64,000 nucleotides of DNA from Flavitalea plasmicola (GTDB taxonomy: Bacteria; Bacteroidota; Bacteroidia; Chitinophagales; Chitinophagaceae): NCBI RefSeq assembly GCF_030546645.1, contig NZ_JAUOTO010000004.1:1-64000 (forward strand), given 5' to 3'. Below are positions 33,300 to 43,086 of this stretch, piece after piece. The translations under genes were made by a program, and so were the position numbers. Position 1 is the first letter of the stretch. Each line of letters opens with the position of its first letter. The notes beneath the pieces were generated by a model. The model had not been told where the DNA came from. It ran no database searches and saw nothing but the letters and a program-made list of their open reading frames with translations.

Positions 33300-35690
33300 T
33301 TATTCAATTCGTAAATTCTTCACCGGATTGGCCCTGGCGGCGCCCAGGGACTGGCTGCTGACCGTCAGCAGCGCGATGAGGATATCCAGTCCACCCGCAA
33401 CCGCGAATACCCAGGCATTCAGGGGAATATGATAAGCGAAATCCTGCAACCATTTGCTCATTGCCCACCAGGCGATGGGAGTGGCGATGAGGACTGATAG
33501 CAGCACAAGCCGGATGAAATCGCGGGACAGCAGGGACATGATATCCGTGACAGTGGCGCCCAACACTTTGCGGATGCCTATTTCCTTTACCCGCTGGCGT
33601 GCGGTGAAAGCGGCCAGGCCGAAAAGGCCGAAACAGGATATGAGGATAGCGATGACGGAAAACAGCAGGATCAGGCTGGATATCTTGCTATCCGCCTTAT
33701 AGAGGCTATCGAACTGTTCGTCAAGGAAGGAGTAATCGAAGGGTTTGTCCGGCGCATAGTTTTGCCAGATCCTGCGTGCGGCGGCCAATGCCGCGGTGGT
33801 CTTGCCGGGATCCGTTCGTATGAAGAAAGCTGCCCGCCAGCGTTCGTTATTGAGGATCACGAGCGGTTTTATCTTTTGATGAAGGCTGGCGAAATGAAAA
33901 TCTTTCACGACACCGATGATCTTCCCCGTATCGCCCTGGAAGGCGAAGCGCTGACCCAGTACGGGCTTGCGGATATTGAACTCGCCCACGGCCGTCTCAT
34001 TGAGGATAAAATTCTTCTGATCCGTGGCATTCAGGGGATCGTACCAGCGGCCCTGCTGCATCTGAAGGTGAAGGACCTTCAGATAGTCCTCGTCGGCGGA
34101 AAGCTGGAAGACGGTGGGTACGAAGTTCTTATCGCGACCATCCCAGTCGGCGGAGCCGGAGTTGCTGCTGTGCAGATCCACGAGGGACTGGCTGGCAACG
34201 GTGACCCCGGAGATGCCTGTCTGATTGGTCAGCTGTTGTTTCACGCCGGCGATGAGGGAGTGGAACTCCTTGTCTTCTTTTCTAGCGTAGAGGGTAAAGG
34301 GCAGGCGGAAATAGAAGACCTGGCTGCGGTCGTAGCCGGCATCGATATGCTGGATATAGCTCAGCTGCCGTTGAATGATCAGGGTGCCGGCGATGAGGAT
34401 GATGGAAAAGGTAAACTGGAGAACGAACAGTCCCTTCCGGAGGTAGACGTCTTTGAAATTCAGTATGGTGGATCCTTTCAGGACATTGAGCGGGCGGAAG
34501 GAGGAGAGGATCAGCGCGGGGTAGATACCATTGAGGACGGTGGCCGCGAGTAAGGTGATGCCCAGTATCTGCCAGGTAGCGGAGGAAGCCAGCGGCATGG
34601 GAAAATTCTTATCTGTCAGCTCCCGGAAGAGGGGCATCAGCTGCCAAACGAGAAGGACGGTGATGCACAGTGAGATAGCGCTCACCAATACGGATTCGAG
34701 CATGAACTGGAGGAAGAGGCTTTTCTTACCGGCGCCGACGATCTTGCGGATGCCTACTTCCTTAGCCCGGACGCTGGCCATGGCCGTGGTGATATTGACA
34801 TAGTTGATGCAGGCGATGACCAGCAGGAAAATGCCGAGGACGCTGAAGATATAAACCGTTTTTTTATTGACGTGCTCAATTGTTCCGCCGGAGGTGAGAT
34901 CGGTTTCGAAGTGGATGTCCCTGAGCGGGGTCAGGGATATGGCATTCCCGACTTCTTTTTTACCGGCAGCCATGATCCGGTTGGCACCGGCGGCGACTTT
35001 TGCCGGACTGGCTGTGGGCCGGAGTTTAAGGAAGGTCTGGTAGTTAAAATTATTATAGGTTTCTTCGTTCTTCCTGGTTTTGGGATCGGCGAGCAGGGCA
35101 TCCAGGGGCATGAGCATATCGAAGCGGAAACTGGAGTTCGCCGGGACATCCCTGACAACGGCCGCGATGCGGTAGTCGATGGTGTCGATGCGTATGGTGC
35201 GGCCGATGGGGTCTTTGTCGCCGAAATATTTCTTTGCCCTGGTCTGGGTGAGGAGGACGCTGAAGGGATGGCTGAAGAAGTTGGCGGGGTTACCTTCGAT
35301 AAAATCGTAATGGAACATCCCGAACCAGCCGCTGTCGACATACGCCGTATGTTTTTCGATGAACAGCTCGTTGCCGAGGCGGAAAGTGGTGCTGTAGGAT
35401 GGCTGGAGGCATGCGACGGCTTCCAGTTCGGGGACTTCCCGGGACATGGCAGATGCCAGTGGCAGCGGGGTGGTCTCCCATGTCCATTTGGCTTTGGTGA
35501 GGTGGGCGGTGAGGCGATAGATGCGGGCTGCGTCCGGATGATAGCCATCGTAAGACATTTCATTCTGCACCCAGAGAAAGATGAGTACGGCGGCCGTCAT
35601 GCCAGCGGAGAGGCCGATGATATTGAGGATGCCGACAGGCCTGTTCTTCATCAGGGTTCGCCAGGCTATTTTCAGGTGGTTCTTTATCAC
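33300..35690 (-). CDS. Double-FtsX MacB-like ABC permease 6
   Basis: A 796-residue inner-membrane permease with two FtsX halves. N-terminal WRTLMKNRPVGILN and the first membrane segment (LSAGMTAAVLIFLW) are followed by a periplasmic domain of about 240 residues, membrane segments near 280-410, a seventh-strand-like second periplasmic domain, and the final three segments. Coupling loops are RAKEVGIRKIVGAG and RVKEIGIRKVLGAT. It ends GAARANPVKNLRIE. The gap to the next permease is 54 bp, the second largest between permeases in the array. Confidence 0.92.
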   Translation of the reverse strand: MIKNHLKIAWRTLMKNRPVGILNIIGLSAGMTAAVLIFLWVQNEMSYDGYHPDAARIYRLTAHLTKAKWTWETTPLPLASAMSREVPELEAVACLQPSYSTTFRLGNELFIEKHTAYVDSGWFGMFHYDFIEGNPANFFSHPFSVLLTQTRAKKYFGDKDPIGRTIRIDTIDYRIAAVVRDVPANSSFRFDMLMPLDALLADPKTRKNEETYNNFNYQTFLKLRPTASPAKVAAGANRIMAAGKKEVGNAISLTPLRDIHFETDLTSGGTIEHVNKKTVYIFSVLGIFLLVIACINYVNITTAMASVRAKEVGIRKIVGAGKKSLFLQFMLESVLVSAISLCITVLLVWQLMPLFRELTDKNFPMPLASSATWQILGITLLAATVLNGIYPALILSSFRPLNVLKGSTILNFKDVYLRKGLFVLQFTFSIILIAGTLIIQRQLSYIQHIDAGYDRSQVFYFRLPFTLYARKEDKEFHSLIAGVKQQLTNQTGISGVTVASQSLVDLHSSNSGSADWDGRDKNFVPTVFQLSADEDYLKVLHLQMQQGRWYDPLNATDQKNFILNETAVGEFNIRKPVLGQRFAFQGDTGKIIGVVKDFHFASLHQKIKPLVILNNERWRAAFFIRTDPGKTTAALAAARRIWQNYAPDKPFDYSFLDEQFDSLYKADSKISSLILLFSVIAILISCFGLFGLAAFTARQRVKEIGIRKVLGATVTDIMSLLSRDFIRLVLLSVLIATPIAWWAMSKWLQDFAYHIPLNAWVFAVAGGLDILIALLTVSSQSLGAARANPVKNLRIE

Positions 35691-35714
35691 AAGAATAGTT
35701 TATTTAAGATTAGA

Positions 35715-38126
35715 TTATTCTGAACGAAGGCTTTTCGCGGGATTAGCCGAGGCAGCTTTCAGGGTTTGTGTACTGATGGTTAGCAAGGCGATCATTAAAA
35801 TGAGCAGGGCGGGCAGAACGAACATCCAGGGTGTGGGCGAGATCCGGAAGGTATAGTTCTCCAGCCATTTCTGCAGAAGGTAATAAGTAACGGGCGTTGC
35901 GATCAGGAAGGAGATCAGCACTGGCCGGATGAAGTCTTTGGTAAGAAGCAAAAGGATATTCGGGAGGTTGGCGCCTACGATCTTGCGGATGCCGATCTCT
36001 TTCGTGCGTTGGCTGGTGACGAAGGCCGCCAGTCCCAGGAGGCCCAGGCAGGAGACGAAGATGGCGAGACCGGCGAAGAGGCCGAAGGTCTGTCCGAATT
36101 GCCTGTCAGCCTTATATTGTTCGGCGAAATGTTCGTCGAGGAAGAAATATTCAAAGGGGTTGCCCGGGAAGAAGGTTTTCCATTGCTGTCTTACGGAGGT
36201 TATCAGATCCGGCCAGTTATTGTTGTCGGCCGTCAGTTTCAGGGAATAGTAGGCGTTCGCATCGGAAAAATAACGGAAGATATGGGCATCGTAATCCTGT
36301 TTGAGGGATTCCTGGTGGTGATTGGAGACCACTCCCACAATGGTATATTGTTTACCCCAGAATTCGATCTTTTTGTTGAGTGCGTCTTCGGGATGGTTGA
36401 AGCCGATTTTCTTAATAGCTGCTTCGTTGAAGAGGACGGCCTGGGAGTCCACCAGGCCTGTGTAAAAATTTCTGCCTTTCAGCAGTCTCAAACCAAAGGC
36501 GTCCAGGAAATTATTATCGATCCCGATGATCCTGTATTGATTGCTTTGAGTGGGATCGCTGCCTACCAGGTGGATGCCGCCGGCATTCCAGCCCACTTTA
36601 CCGCCGGGGACCTCGGTGGATGCGGACAGCTGCCTGACCCCGGGAAGACGCAGCATTTCTGTTTTGAATGCGTTCAATTTATTCGTGTAGGTGGAATCGA
36701 GGACACCGGGTCCTTTGAGGACCAGGGTCTGGTTGATCTGAACGCCCAGGTCCTGGCGTTGCATAAAATGCAACTGCTGGTATACGGAGAAGGTGCCCAC
36801 CATCAGGATGAGGGAAGCGGCAAACTGGATAATGACGAGGGATTGGCGCAGGAAGGCGCCGTGGCCTGTTTTCGATAGTTTGCCTTTCAATACGGCGATG
36901 GGTTTGAAGGAAGAGAGCACGAAGGCCGGGTAGAGGCCGGAGAGGAAGGTGCCTGTGATGAACAGCATGGCTAAGATGAGCCAGGAGACCGGATCTTTCA
37001 GCAGGGAGAAGTGGAGTTCTTTGCCAGTGATATAATTAAACAGCGGCAGGCACGATAGTATCAGCAGGAAGGCCAGGATGACGGCGAGCCCGTTGATGAG
37101 CAGTGATTCAAAGAGGAACTGACCGATCAGCTGCCGTCGAATGGAGCCCAGCACTTTACGGATGCCCACTTCTTTGGCCCTGTTGATGGAACGGGCGGTG
37201 GCCAGGTTGATGTAATTGATCCAGGCGATGACGATGATAAAGACGGCGATGGCAAGCAGGAAATATACGGCTTTCCCATCCCCATTGACTTCTGCCTCGA
37301 ACATATAATGTGAATAGAGGTGGATATCCGGCAGTGCCTGGAGATGGAAGATCATGTTTGAATGCTCTGCCCGCATTTCCGCTCCGAACTTAGCCTGTAC
37401 GGTGCTGTTGATCTTCTTTTCCAGGAGAGCGGGATCTGTTCCGGGCCGGACCAGGATATAAGTCAGAAATGCATCCCAGTTCATTTGTGTTTCCAGGTCG
37501 GGGCCTGCTCTTTTTACGAGGGTAGGCCAGGACAGGAGGAAATCGAATTTCAGGTGCGTGTTGGGCGGGGGGTCGGGTACGACGGCAGTGATCTTGTAAT
37601 CCACGCTTTTGTTCATGCTGATGGTCTTCCCTATCGGATCTTCGGTCCCGAAAAATTTGCGGGCTGTGGAAGTAGTAATGACGACCGCATTAACATCCTT
37701 CAGGGCGCCGGCGGAGGAGCCTGCCAGCGCTTTATAGGCGAACATGGAGAGGAAGGCGTCATTGGCGAAGTACATCCTGGTTTCCCTGAATTCGCGGTCT
37801 TTGTAGGATGCGACGGTGGTGCCGGCCTCCCGGAGGCGGGCGAAGGATTCCACTTCGGGAAGGGCCTCTTTAACGACCGGGCCGATGCCTGCGGCTCCGG
37901 CGGCCCACTGGGTACTTAGCTTGCCATTGTTGTACCTGTCCAGCTGAAGGCGATAGATGCGGCCGGAATCCGGCTGGAAGCGATCGTAGCTCAGTTCATA
38001 CCGGGCGTACTGGAAGATCAGCAGGCTGGCGGCGATGCCGATGGCGAGCCCGAAGATATTGATGAAAGAGAAGGCCTTATGTGAAAGGAGATTTCTCCGT
38101 GCGATGGTAAAGAAGTTGGCGATCAT
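35715..38126 (-). CDS. Double-FtsX MacB-like ABC permease 5
   Basis: An 803-residue permease. The start IANFFTIARRNLLSHKAFS leads into a membrane segment and an N-terminal periplasmic domain. Coupling loops: NRAKEVGIRKVLGSIRRQL and QRTKEIGIRKIVGAN. By eye it is closest to permease 4 (shared IAWINYINLATARSINRAK-type stretch, and LNKKIEFWG in the second periplasmic domain), which suggests the two arose from one duplication. C terminus ANPAKSLRSE. Neighbouring stops and starts are 24 and 36 bp apart. Confidence 0.93.
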   Translation of the reverse strand: MIANFFTIARRNLLSHKAFSFINIFGLAIGIAASLLIFQYARYELSYDRFQPDSGRIYRLQLDRYNNGKLSTQWAAGAAGIGPVVKEALPEVESFARLREAGTTVASYKDREFRETRMYFANDAFLSMFAYKALAGSSAGALKDVNAVVITTSTARKFFGTEDPIGKTISMNKSVDYKITAVVPDPPPNTHLKFDFLLSWPTLVKRAGPDLETQMNWDAFLTYILVRPGTDPALLEKKINSTVQAKFGAEMRAEHSNMIFHLQALPDIHLYSHYMFEAEVNGDGKAVYFLLAIAVFIIVIAWINYINLATARSINRAKEVGIRKVLGSIRRQLIGQFLFESLLINGLAVILAFLLILSCLPLFNYITGKELHFSLLKDPVSWLILAMLFITGTFLSGLYPAFVLSSFKPIAVLKGKLSKTGHGAFLRQSLVIIQFAASLILMVGTFSVYQQLHFMQRQDLGVQINQTLVLKGPGVLDSTYTNKLNAFKTEMLRLPGVRQLSASTEVPGGKVGWNAGGIHLVGSDPTQSNQYRIIGIDNNFLDAFGLRLLKGRNFYTGLVDSQAVLFNEAAIKKIGFNHPEDALNKKIEFWGKQYTIVGVVSNHHQESLKQDYDAHIFRYFSDANAYYSLKLTADNNNWPDLITSVRQQWKTFFPGNPFEYFFLDEHFAEQYKADRQFGQTFGLFAGLAIFVSCLGLLGLAAFVTSQRTKEIGIRKIVGANLPNILLLLTKDFIRPVLISFLIATPVTYYLLQKWLENYTFRISPTPWMFVLPALLILMIALLTISTQTLKAASANPAKSLRSE

Positions 38127-38162
38127 GGTCTAAGTTTATACCGATTCGTTGTTGCCGTCTGA

Positions 38163-40589
38163 TTACTCCGTTCTCAGGCTTTTCACTGGATTGGTCAGGG
38201 CTGCCTTCAGTGCCTGAAAGCCTACCGTGGCTAATGCGATGAGAACGGCGAGCACACCGGCAAATGCGAATACCCACCATTGGATGGATATCCTGTAGGC
38301 GAAATCCTGCAGCCAGCTGTTCATCACCCACCAGGTGAGGGGGACGGCTATGATCAGGGAGAAGAGCACGAGATAAAGGAACTCCTTCGACAGCGTAAAG
38401 ACGAGGTGCTGTACGGAGGCCCCCAGTACTTTGCGGATGCCGATCTCTTTCGTGCGCTGCAATACGTTGTATGCTGAAAGGCCCAGCAGGCCGAAGCAGG
38501 CGATGAGGATGGCCAGCGAGGCGAAGAGGCCGAATACTTTTCCAAAGCGGATGTCAGCCTTATACTGCTGAGCAAAGGATTCGTCCAGGAAGAAATAATT
38601 GAAGGGGTCGTCAGGGAAGTATTTATTCCAGCGTTTTTCTACGGCGGCGATGATCTGCTGCGGGCTTGAAGAAATCTTTATGGAATAGTAGCTACGTTGG
38701 TTGGGGCGCAGCAGGACGATCATGGGCTCGATGGCTTTCTGCAGGCCCTGATGATGGTAATCGGCGATGACGCCTATGACAGAAGCGGTGTCGCCTCCGT
38801 GCCGGATCTTTTTATTGAGGGCATCGGCGTCGTTTTCAAATCCCAGCACCTGGACCGCCCGATGGTTGAGAAGGACGGCCTTTTTGTCTGTTGAGAAATC
38901 TTTTGAGAAGTTCCTTCCGGCGGCCAGCTTCAGTTCGTAGGCGGGAAGGAAATCATAATCGATGCCCAGGTGATAGAGTGTAGATGCCCTATTATTTCCA
39001 TCCAGTCGTTGAGCGCCGTTGGTCCAGTAGATCTCCTGTCCCATCACATTGGAAGAAGCGGTGACGTTGCGGATGCCCGGCTGTTGGAGCAATTCGGTTT
39101 TGAAAGGCAGGAAAGCTTCCTGGTAGATGGAGTCTTGCTGAGAGCGGGCGCCTTCGATGACCAGGGTTTGGTTGATATTGGCGCCCAGGTTCCGGCTGCG
39201 CATGAATTGCACCTGCTGGTAGACAAGGATGGTCCCTGCGATGAGGATCACCGATACGGCGAACTGACCGATGATGAGCGACTTGCGGAGTACCTGGCCC
39301 TGGGTACTGTTGCGAAACATGCCTTTCAACACTTTTATAGGTTGGTAGCCGGAGAGGACGAAGGCCGGGTAGGCGCCTGAGATGAATGTGCCTGTCAGGA
39401 AGAGGGCTGCGAAACCAAGGGCATAGGTCAATGGCAGGTGGAAGCCAGCAGCCTGCCCGGATCCGATCAGGTCATTGAATGGACGGGCCAGCAGGACGGC
39501 GGCCAGCAGAGCGATGGCCAGGGACACGATGTTGAGCAAGAGGCTTTCTGTCAGGAACTGTAAGACAAGGTCACGCTTTATGGCGCCCAAGACTTTACGG
39601 ACGCCCACTTCTTTGGCTCTTTCCAATGACCGGGAAGTAGCCAGGTTGGTGTAGTTAACCCAGGCGATGATAATAATAAAGAAGGCTATGAGGAAGAGGA
39701 AGCCTACGGCCTTTCCATTGCCATTCACTTCTGCCTCCTGGTTGAAATTGGAATAAAGGTGGATGTCGGTAAGCGGGATAACAAAGAGGTAATTCTTATT
39801 GGGGTTTTTCGGGTCTTTATTCATATGCCGGTCAGCAAAAGCAGGTAGCTTGGACTGCAGGGTTTTCCAGTCGGCGCCGGGTTTTAGTTTTATATAGGCA
39901 TAGAAATCGTACCATCCCCAGGAAGTTTCCGCGGGCATGGACGAGTCGCCGCCCTGCCTGATCTGCTCGTTGAGGGTGGCATAGGAGATAAGGTGGTTAA
40001 GGACGAGGTGGGAGTTGGCGGGATAGTCCTTGTAGACGCCGGATACTTCCAGGTAGATGGGCTTACCATCCTTCACGGTGAGCCTTTTTCCCACAGGGTC
40101 CTCATTCCCGAAATATTTCCTGGCCATGGTCTGGGAGAGGAGGATCTTATTCGGCCCGTCCAGCGCTGAGGCTGGATTGCCTTTCACCAGGCGTATGCCC
40201 AGTATGTTCAAGGCGGAAGGATCTGCAAAGTAGCCCTGGGTCTCTTTAATTTTGACGTGGTTGGCGTCATTGGCCATGAGGAAATTGCCATCGATGAGGC
40301 GACAGAAGTCTTCCACTTCAGGGAGCTCTTTTTTCAGGGTGGGGGCGATGGCTGGATAGACGGTGGCGGATTGCCAGGACAGCTTGCCTTGCTGCCAGTA
40401 GTCCAGGCGCAGGCGGACGACTTGTCCGGCAACGGGGTTGAAGCTTTCATAGCTTCTTTCGTCGGCTACATGTTGAAAGATCAGCAGGCAGCAGGCGATG
40501 CCGATGGCCAGGCCGAGGATGTTCAGGGACGAATAGCCTTTTCGTTTGAACAGGTTGCGTATGGCGAGTTGCAGGTGATTTTTTAACAT
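38163..40589 (-). CDS. Double-FtsX MacB-like ABC permease 4
   Basis: An 808-residue permease with the common plan: NHLQLAIRNLFKRKGYSSLN before the first membrane segment (about 21-40), a periplasmic domain to about 285, membrane segments to about 410, a second membrane anchor (IIGQFAVSVILIAGTILVYQQ), a second periplasmic domain, and three final segments. Coupling loops: ERAKEVGVRKVLGAIKRDL and QRTKEIGIRKVLGAS. C terminus TNPVKSLRTE. Closest visible relative in the array is permease 5. It starts 15 bp after permease 3 ends. Confidence 0.93.
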   Translation of the reverse strand: MLKNHLQLAIRNLFKRKGYSSLNILGLAIGIACCLLIFQHVADERSYESFNPVAGQVVRLRLDYWQQGKLSWQSATVYPAIAPTLKKELPEVEDFCRLIDGNFLMANDANHVKIKETQGYFADPSALNILGIRLVKGNPASALDGPNKILLSQTMARKYFGNEDPVGKRLTVKDGKPIYLEVSGVYKDYPANSHLVLNHLISYATLNEQIRQGGDSSMPAETSWGWYDFYAYIKLKPGADWKTLQSKLPAFADRHMNKDPKNPNKNYLFVIPLTDIHLYSNFNQEAEVNGNGKAVGFLFLIAFFIIIIAWVNYTNLATSRSLERAKEVGVRKVLGAIKRDLVLQFLTESLLLNIVSLAIALLAAVLLARPFNDLIGSGQAAGFHLPLTYALGFAALFLTGTFISGAYPAFVLSGYQPIKVLKGMFRNSTQGQVLRKSLIIGQFAVSVILIAGTILVYQQVQFMRSRNLGANINQTLVIEGARSQQDSIYQEAFLPFKTELLQQPGIRNVTASSNVMGQEIYWTNGAQRLDGNNRASTLYHLGIDYDFLPAYELKLAAGRNFSKDFSTDKKAVLLNHRAVQVLGFENDADALNKKIRHGGDTASVIGVIADYHHQGLQKAIEPMIVLLRPNQRSYYSIKISSSPQQIIAAVEKRWNKYFPDDPFNYFFLDESFAQQYKADIRFGKVFGLFASLAILIACFGLLGLSAYNVLQRTKEIGIRKVLGASVQHLVFTLSKEFLYLVLFSLIIAVPLTWWVMNSWLQDFAYRISIQWWVFAFAGVLAVLIALATVGFQALKAALTNPVKSLRTE

Positions 40590-40604
40590 GGTTGTATTTT
40601 AAAT

Positions 40605-43010
40605 TTATTCGGACCTAAGACTTTTTACCGGATTGGCCAGGCCGGCGCGAATGGTCTGGAAGCTGACGGTGGCCAGCGCGATCAACAGGGCGAGGAATAT
40701 CACCGCACCGAACATCCACCAGGATAGCGTTATGTGATAAACGAATCCATCCAGCCATTTGCTCATGGCCCACCAGGAAATGGGGAAGGCGATGAGGGAG
40801 GCGATGGCCACCAACTTCAGGAAGTCTTTGGAAAGCATGCCTGCGAGGCTGGTGAGGGAAGCGCCCAATATTTTTCGGATGCCAATTTCCTTTGTTCTTT
40901 GTGCGGTGGTGAAAGCGGCCAGTGCGAAGAGGCCCAGGCAGGCCAGCAGGATCGCTGTGACGGCGAAAGTTCCGAACAATTGGCTTGTGCGGACCTCTGT
41001 TTTGTACAGGGCGTTGTAATCATCATCCAGGAAATGGTATTCGAAGGGATATTGGGGCGCGTATGTTTTCCAGACGGTTTGCAGGCGGCTGATGGTCGCT
41101 GGAAGCTGTTGGCCGGAGACTTTTACATATATCCTGCTGATCCATTGTGTGTCCTGGAACAGGACCAGCGGACCAATGGCCTCGTGCATGGAGGAAAAAT
41201 GAAAGTCTTTTACCACGGCCCTTACGATGCCTGGATTACCTTTTGTCACGGTCCTGCCGATGGCCTGTTCCGGTGTCCATCCCAGGGCCTTAACGGCTGA
41301 TTCGTTGAGCATGAAAGTATACCGGAAATTCTTTTCATTGTCCGAGGTGTCCAGCATGTGCATGTCAGCGGGATTGAAGTTAGCGCCGGCGATGATCTGC
41401 ATCCCCAGGGTTCTTACAAAGTCTGCGTCACAGGGGATGGCCTTGATCGTGAAGTTCTTTTTTCCTGTTTCGGTGTTGGCGGTGAGACCGTCTGTCCATT
41501 CCACGTAGGCGGGTGTTCCGGAAGCGCCGCCTGCATCGACCACCTGGGGGATTTGTTTGACGGCTGCCTTGACGGCATTGTAGCTATTATGGATCTCCTC
41601 ATTGGCGGGTAATACCAATACATGCTCCTTATCGTAGCCCAGTTTTTTGTTTTGTATATAAGATAGCTGTTGCAGGATCACCATGGTGGAGATCATTAAA
41701 AAGACGGAGATGACGAACTGAAAGACGATGAGGGACTTGCGGAGATTGCCTCCGGAGGAAGACAACCTGAATCCGGACCGGAGTATGCTCATGAGCCTGA
41801 TGTTGGACAAGATGGAGGCCGGATAAGCGCCTGCCAGGAGGCTTACCAGCAGACCCAGCAGGAGCAGGGCTGCGATGGGCAAGGGTTTGAACAGGGATGC
41901 GGCTGAAAGTGATTTGCCGGTGAGTTCATTGAGCAAGGGCAGCAGCTGGATGCTGATGGCCGTGGCCAGTATGAGCGCGATGAAGGTAAGCATCGTCGAT
42001 TCTCCGAGGTATTGCCGGAAAAGCTGTCCTTTTTGAGCGCCCAGGACCTTCCGGATGCTGATCTCGCCTGTTCTTCCCTGGGACTGTGCGGTGGCCAGGT
42101 TGATGTAATTCACGCAGGCGATGATAAGTATCAGGATGGCAATGCCTCCCAGGATATAGATATAGGTGATGTTCCCATTGGGCTCCAGGCCATCCAGGGA
42201 GGAGTGGAGGTGCACTTGCGTCAGCGGTTCCAGGTTGAAAGTAAGGTGCCTGTCCTGGCCATCCTGGCTGGTCTCACGCCGGATCTTATCGGTGGCCATG
42301 TAAGCGGTGATCTGCCGTTGGACGGCGGGGAGGTCCTGTGGGCGGGCCAGCAGGACATAAGTGACATAGTTGGCCGTCCACCATATCTCTTCGCGTGAAA
42401 CGCGTGTAGAGGAGAAGGAGGCAACGCAGTTGAAATGGATCTGCGAGTTTTCAGGGGGGTCTTTTGCGATGCCTGTGATCGTAAAATCTCTGGCGTTATT
42501 GACCTTTAGCGTCTTGCCGATGGGGTCGATCGTGCCGAAGTACTTCCTTGCCATTTTTTCGGTGATGACCAACTGGCCGGGAGCAGCGAGTGCTGTTGCC
42601 GGATCGCCTTTTACCAGGGGGAAGGTGAAAATGGTAAAGAAGGCGGAGTCGGCGTAGAGAAAATTGGGTTCATTGAAAACTTTATTTTCTGTGGATACCA
42701 GATTAGTGTACTGCATGGTCCTGGTATAGGCGGTGATGGCAGGGAAGGTACGATGCAGCTGGGGGCCTACTTTGGTGCCGGTGACGGCAGCGGAACGTGC
42801 GTCGCCGCTACCGTTGGTATATTGCATGGTGACGCGGGCGATCCTGTCTGCCTTGACATTGAACTTATCGTAGCTGAGCTCCTGGGAGATGTACAGGCCG
42901 ATGAGGATGCAGCTGACGATGCCGACGGTGAGGCCTATGATATTTACAAAGGTATAAAGCTTGTTCTTTTTCAGGTTGCGCCAGGCGATCTTTACATAGC
43001 TTTTTATCAT
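40605..43010 (-). CDS. Double-FtsX MacB-like ABC permease 3
   Basis: An 801-residue permease with two FtsX halves. The first coupling loop is altered (GRTGEISIRKVLGAQ: the usual K before E is G, and the glycine after I is serine), while the second (RTKEIGIRKILGAS) is standard. Its second periplasmic domain contains a conserved WTPEQAIGRTVTKG-type stretch shared with permease 8 in outline. C terminus ANPVKSLRSE. A 76-bp gap separates it from permease 2, the largest inside the permease run. Confidence 0.93.
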   Translation of the reverse strand: MIKSYVKIAWRNLKKNKLYTFVNIIGLTVGIVSCILIGLYISQELSYDKFNVKADRIARVTMQYTNGSGDARSAAVTGTKVGPQLHRTFPAITAYTRTMQYTNLVSTENKVFNEPNFLYADSAFFTIFTFPLVKGDPATALAAPGQLVITEKMARKYFGTIDPIGKTLKVNNARDFTITGIAKDPPENSQIHFNCVASFSSTRVSREEIWWTANYVTYVLLARPQDLPAVQRQITAYMATDKIRRETSQDGQDRHLTFNLEPLTQVHLHSSLDGLEPNGNITYIYILGGIAILILIIACVNYINLATAQSQGRTGEISIRKVLGAQKGQLFRQYLGESTMLTFIALILATAISIQLLPLLNELTGKSLSAASLFKPLPIAALLLLGLLVSLLAGAYPASILSNIRLMSILRSGFRLSSSGGNLRKSLIVFQFVISVFLMISTMVILQQLSYIQNKKLGYDKEHVLVLPANEEIHNSYNAVKAAVKQIPQVVDAGGASGTPAYVEWTDGLTANTETGKKNFTIKAIPCDADFVRTLGMQIIAGANFNPADMHMLDTSDNEKNFRYTFMLNESAVKALGWTPEQAIGRTVTKGNPGIVRAVVKDFHFSSMHEAIGPLVLFQDTQWISRIYVKVSGQQLPATISRLQTVWKTYAPQYPFEYHFLDDDYNALYKTEVRTSQLFGTFAVTAILLACLGLFALAAFTTAQRTKEIGIRKILGASLTSLAGMLSKDFLKLVAIASLIAFPISWWAMSKWLDGFVYHITLSWWMFGAVIFLALLIALATVSFQTIRAGLANPVKSLRSE

Positions 43011-43086
43011 GTGATTATTCTGATTTGAGGTTTTTGCCGGATCAGTAAGTGCTGACTGTACGGACCTATAGCCGACAGTTTTGGGT

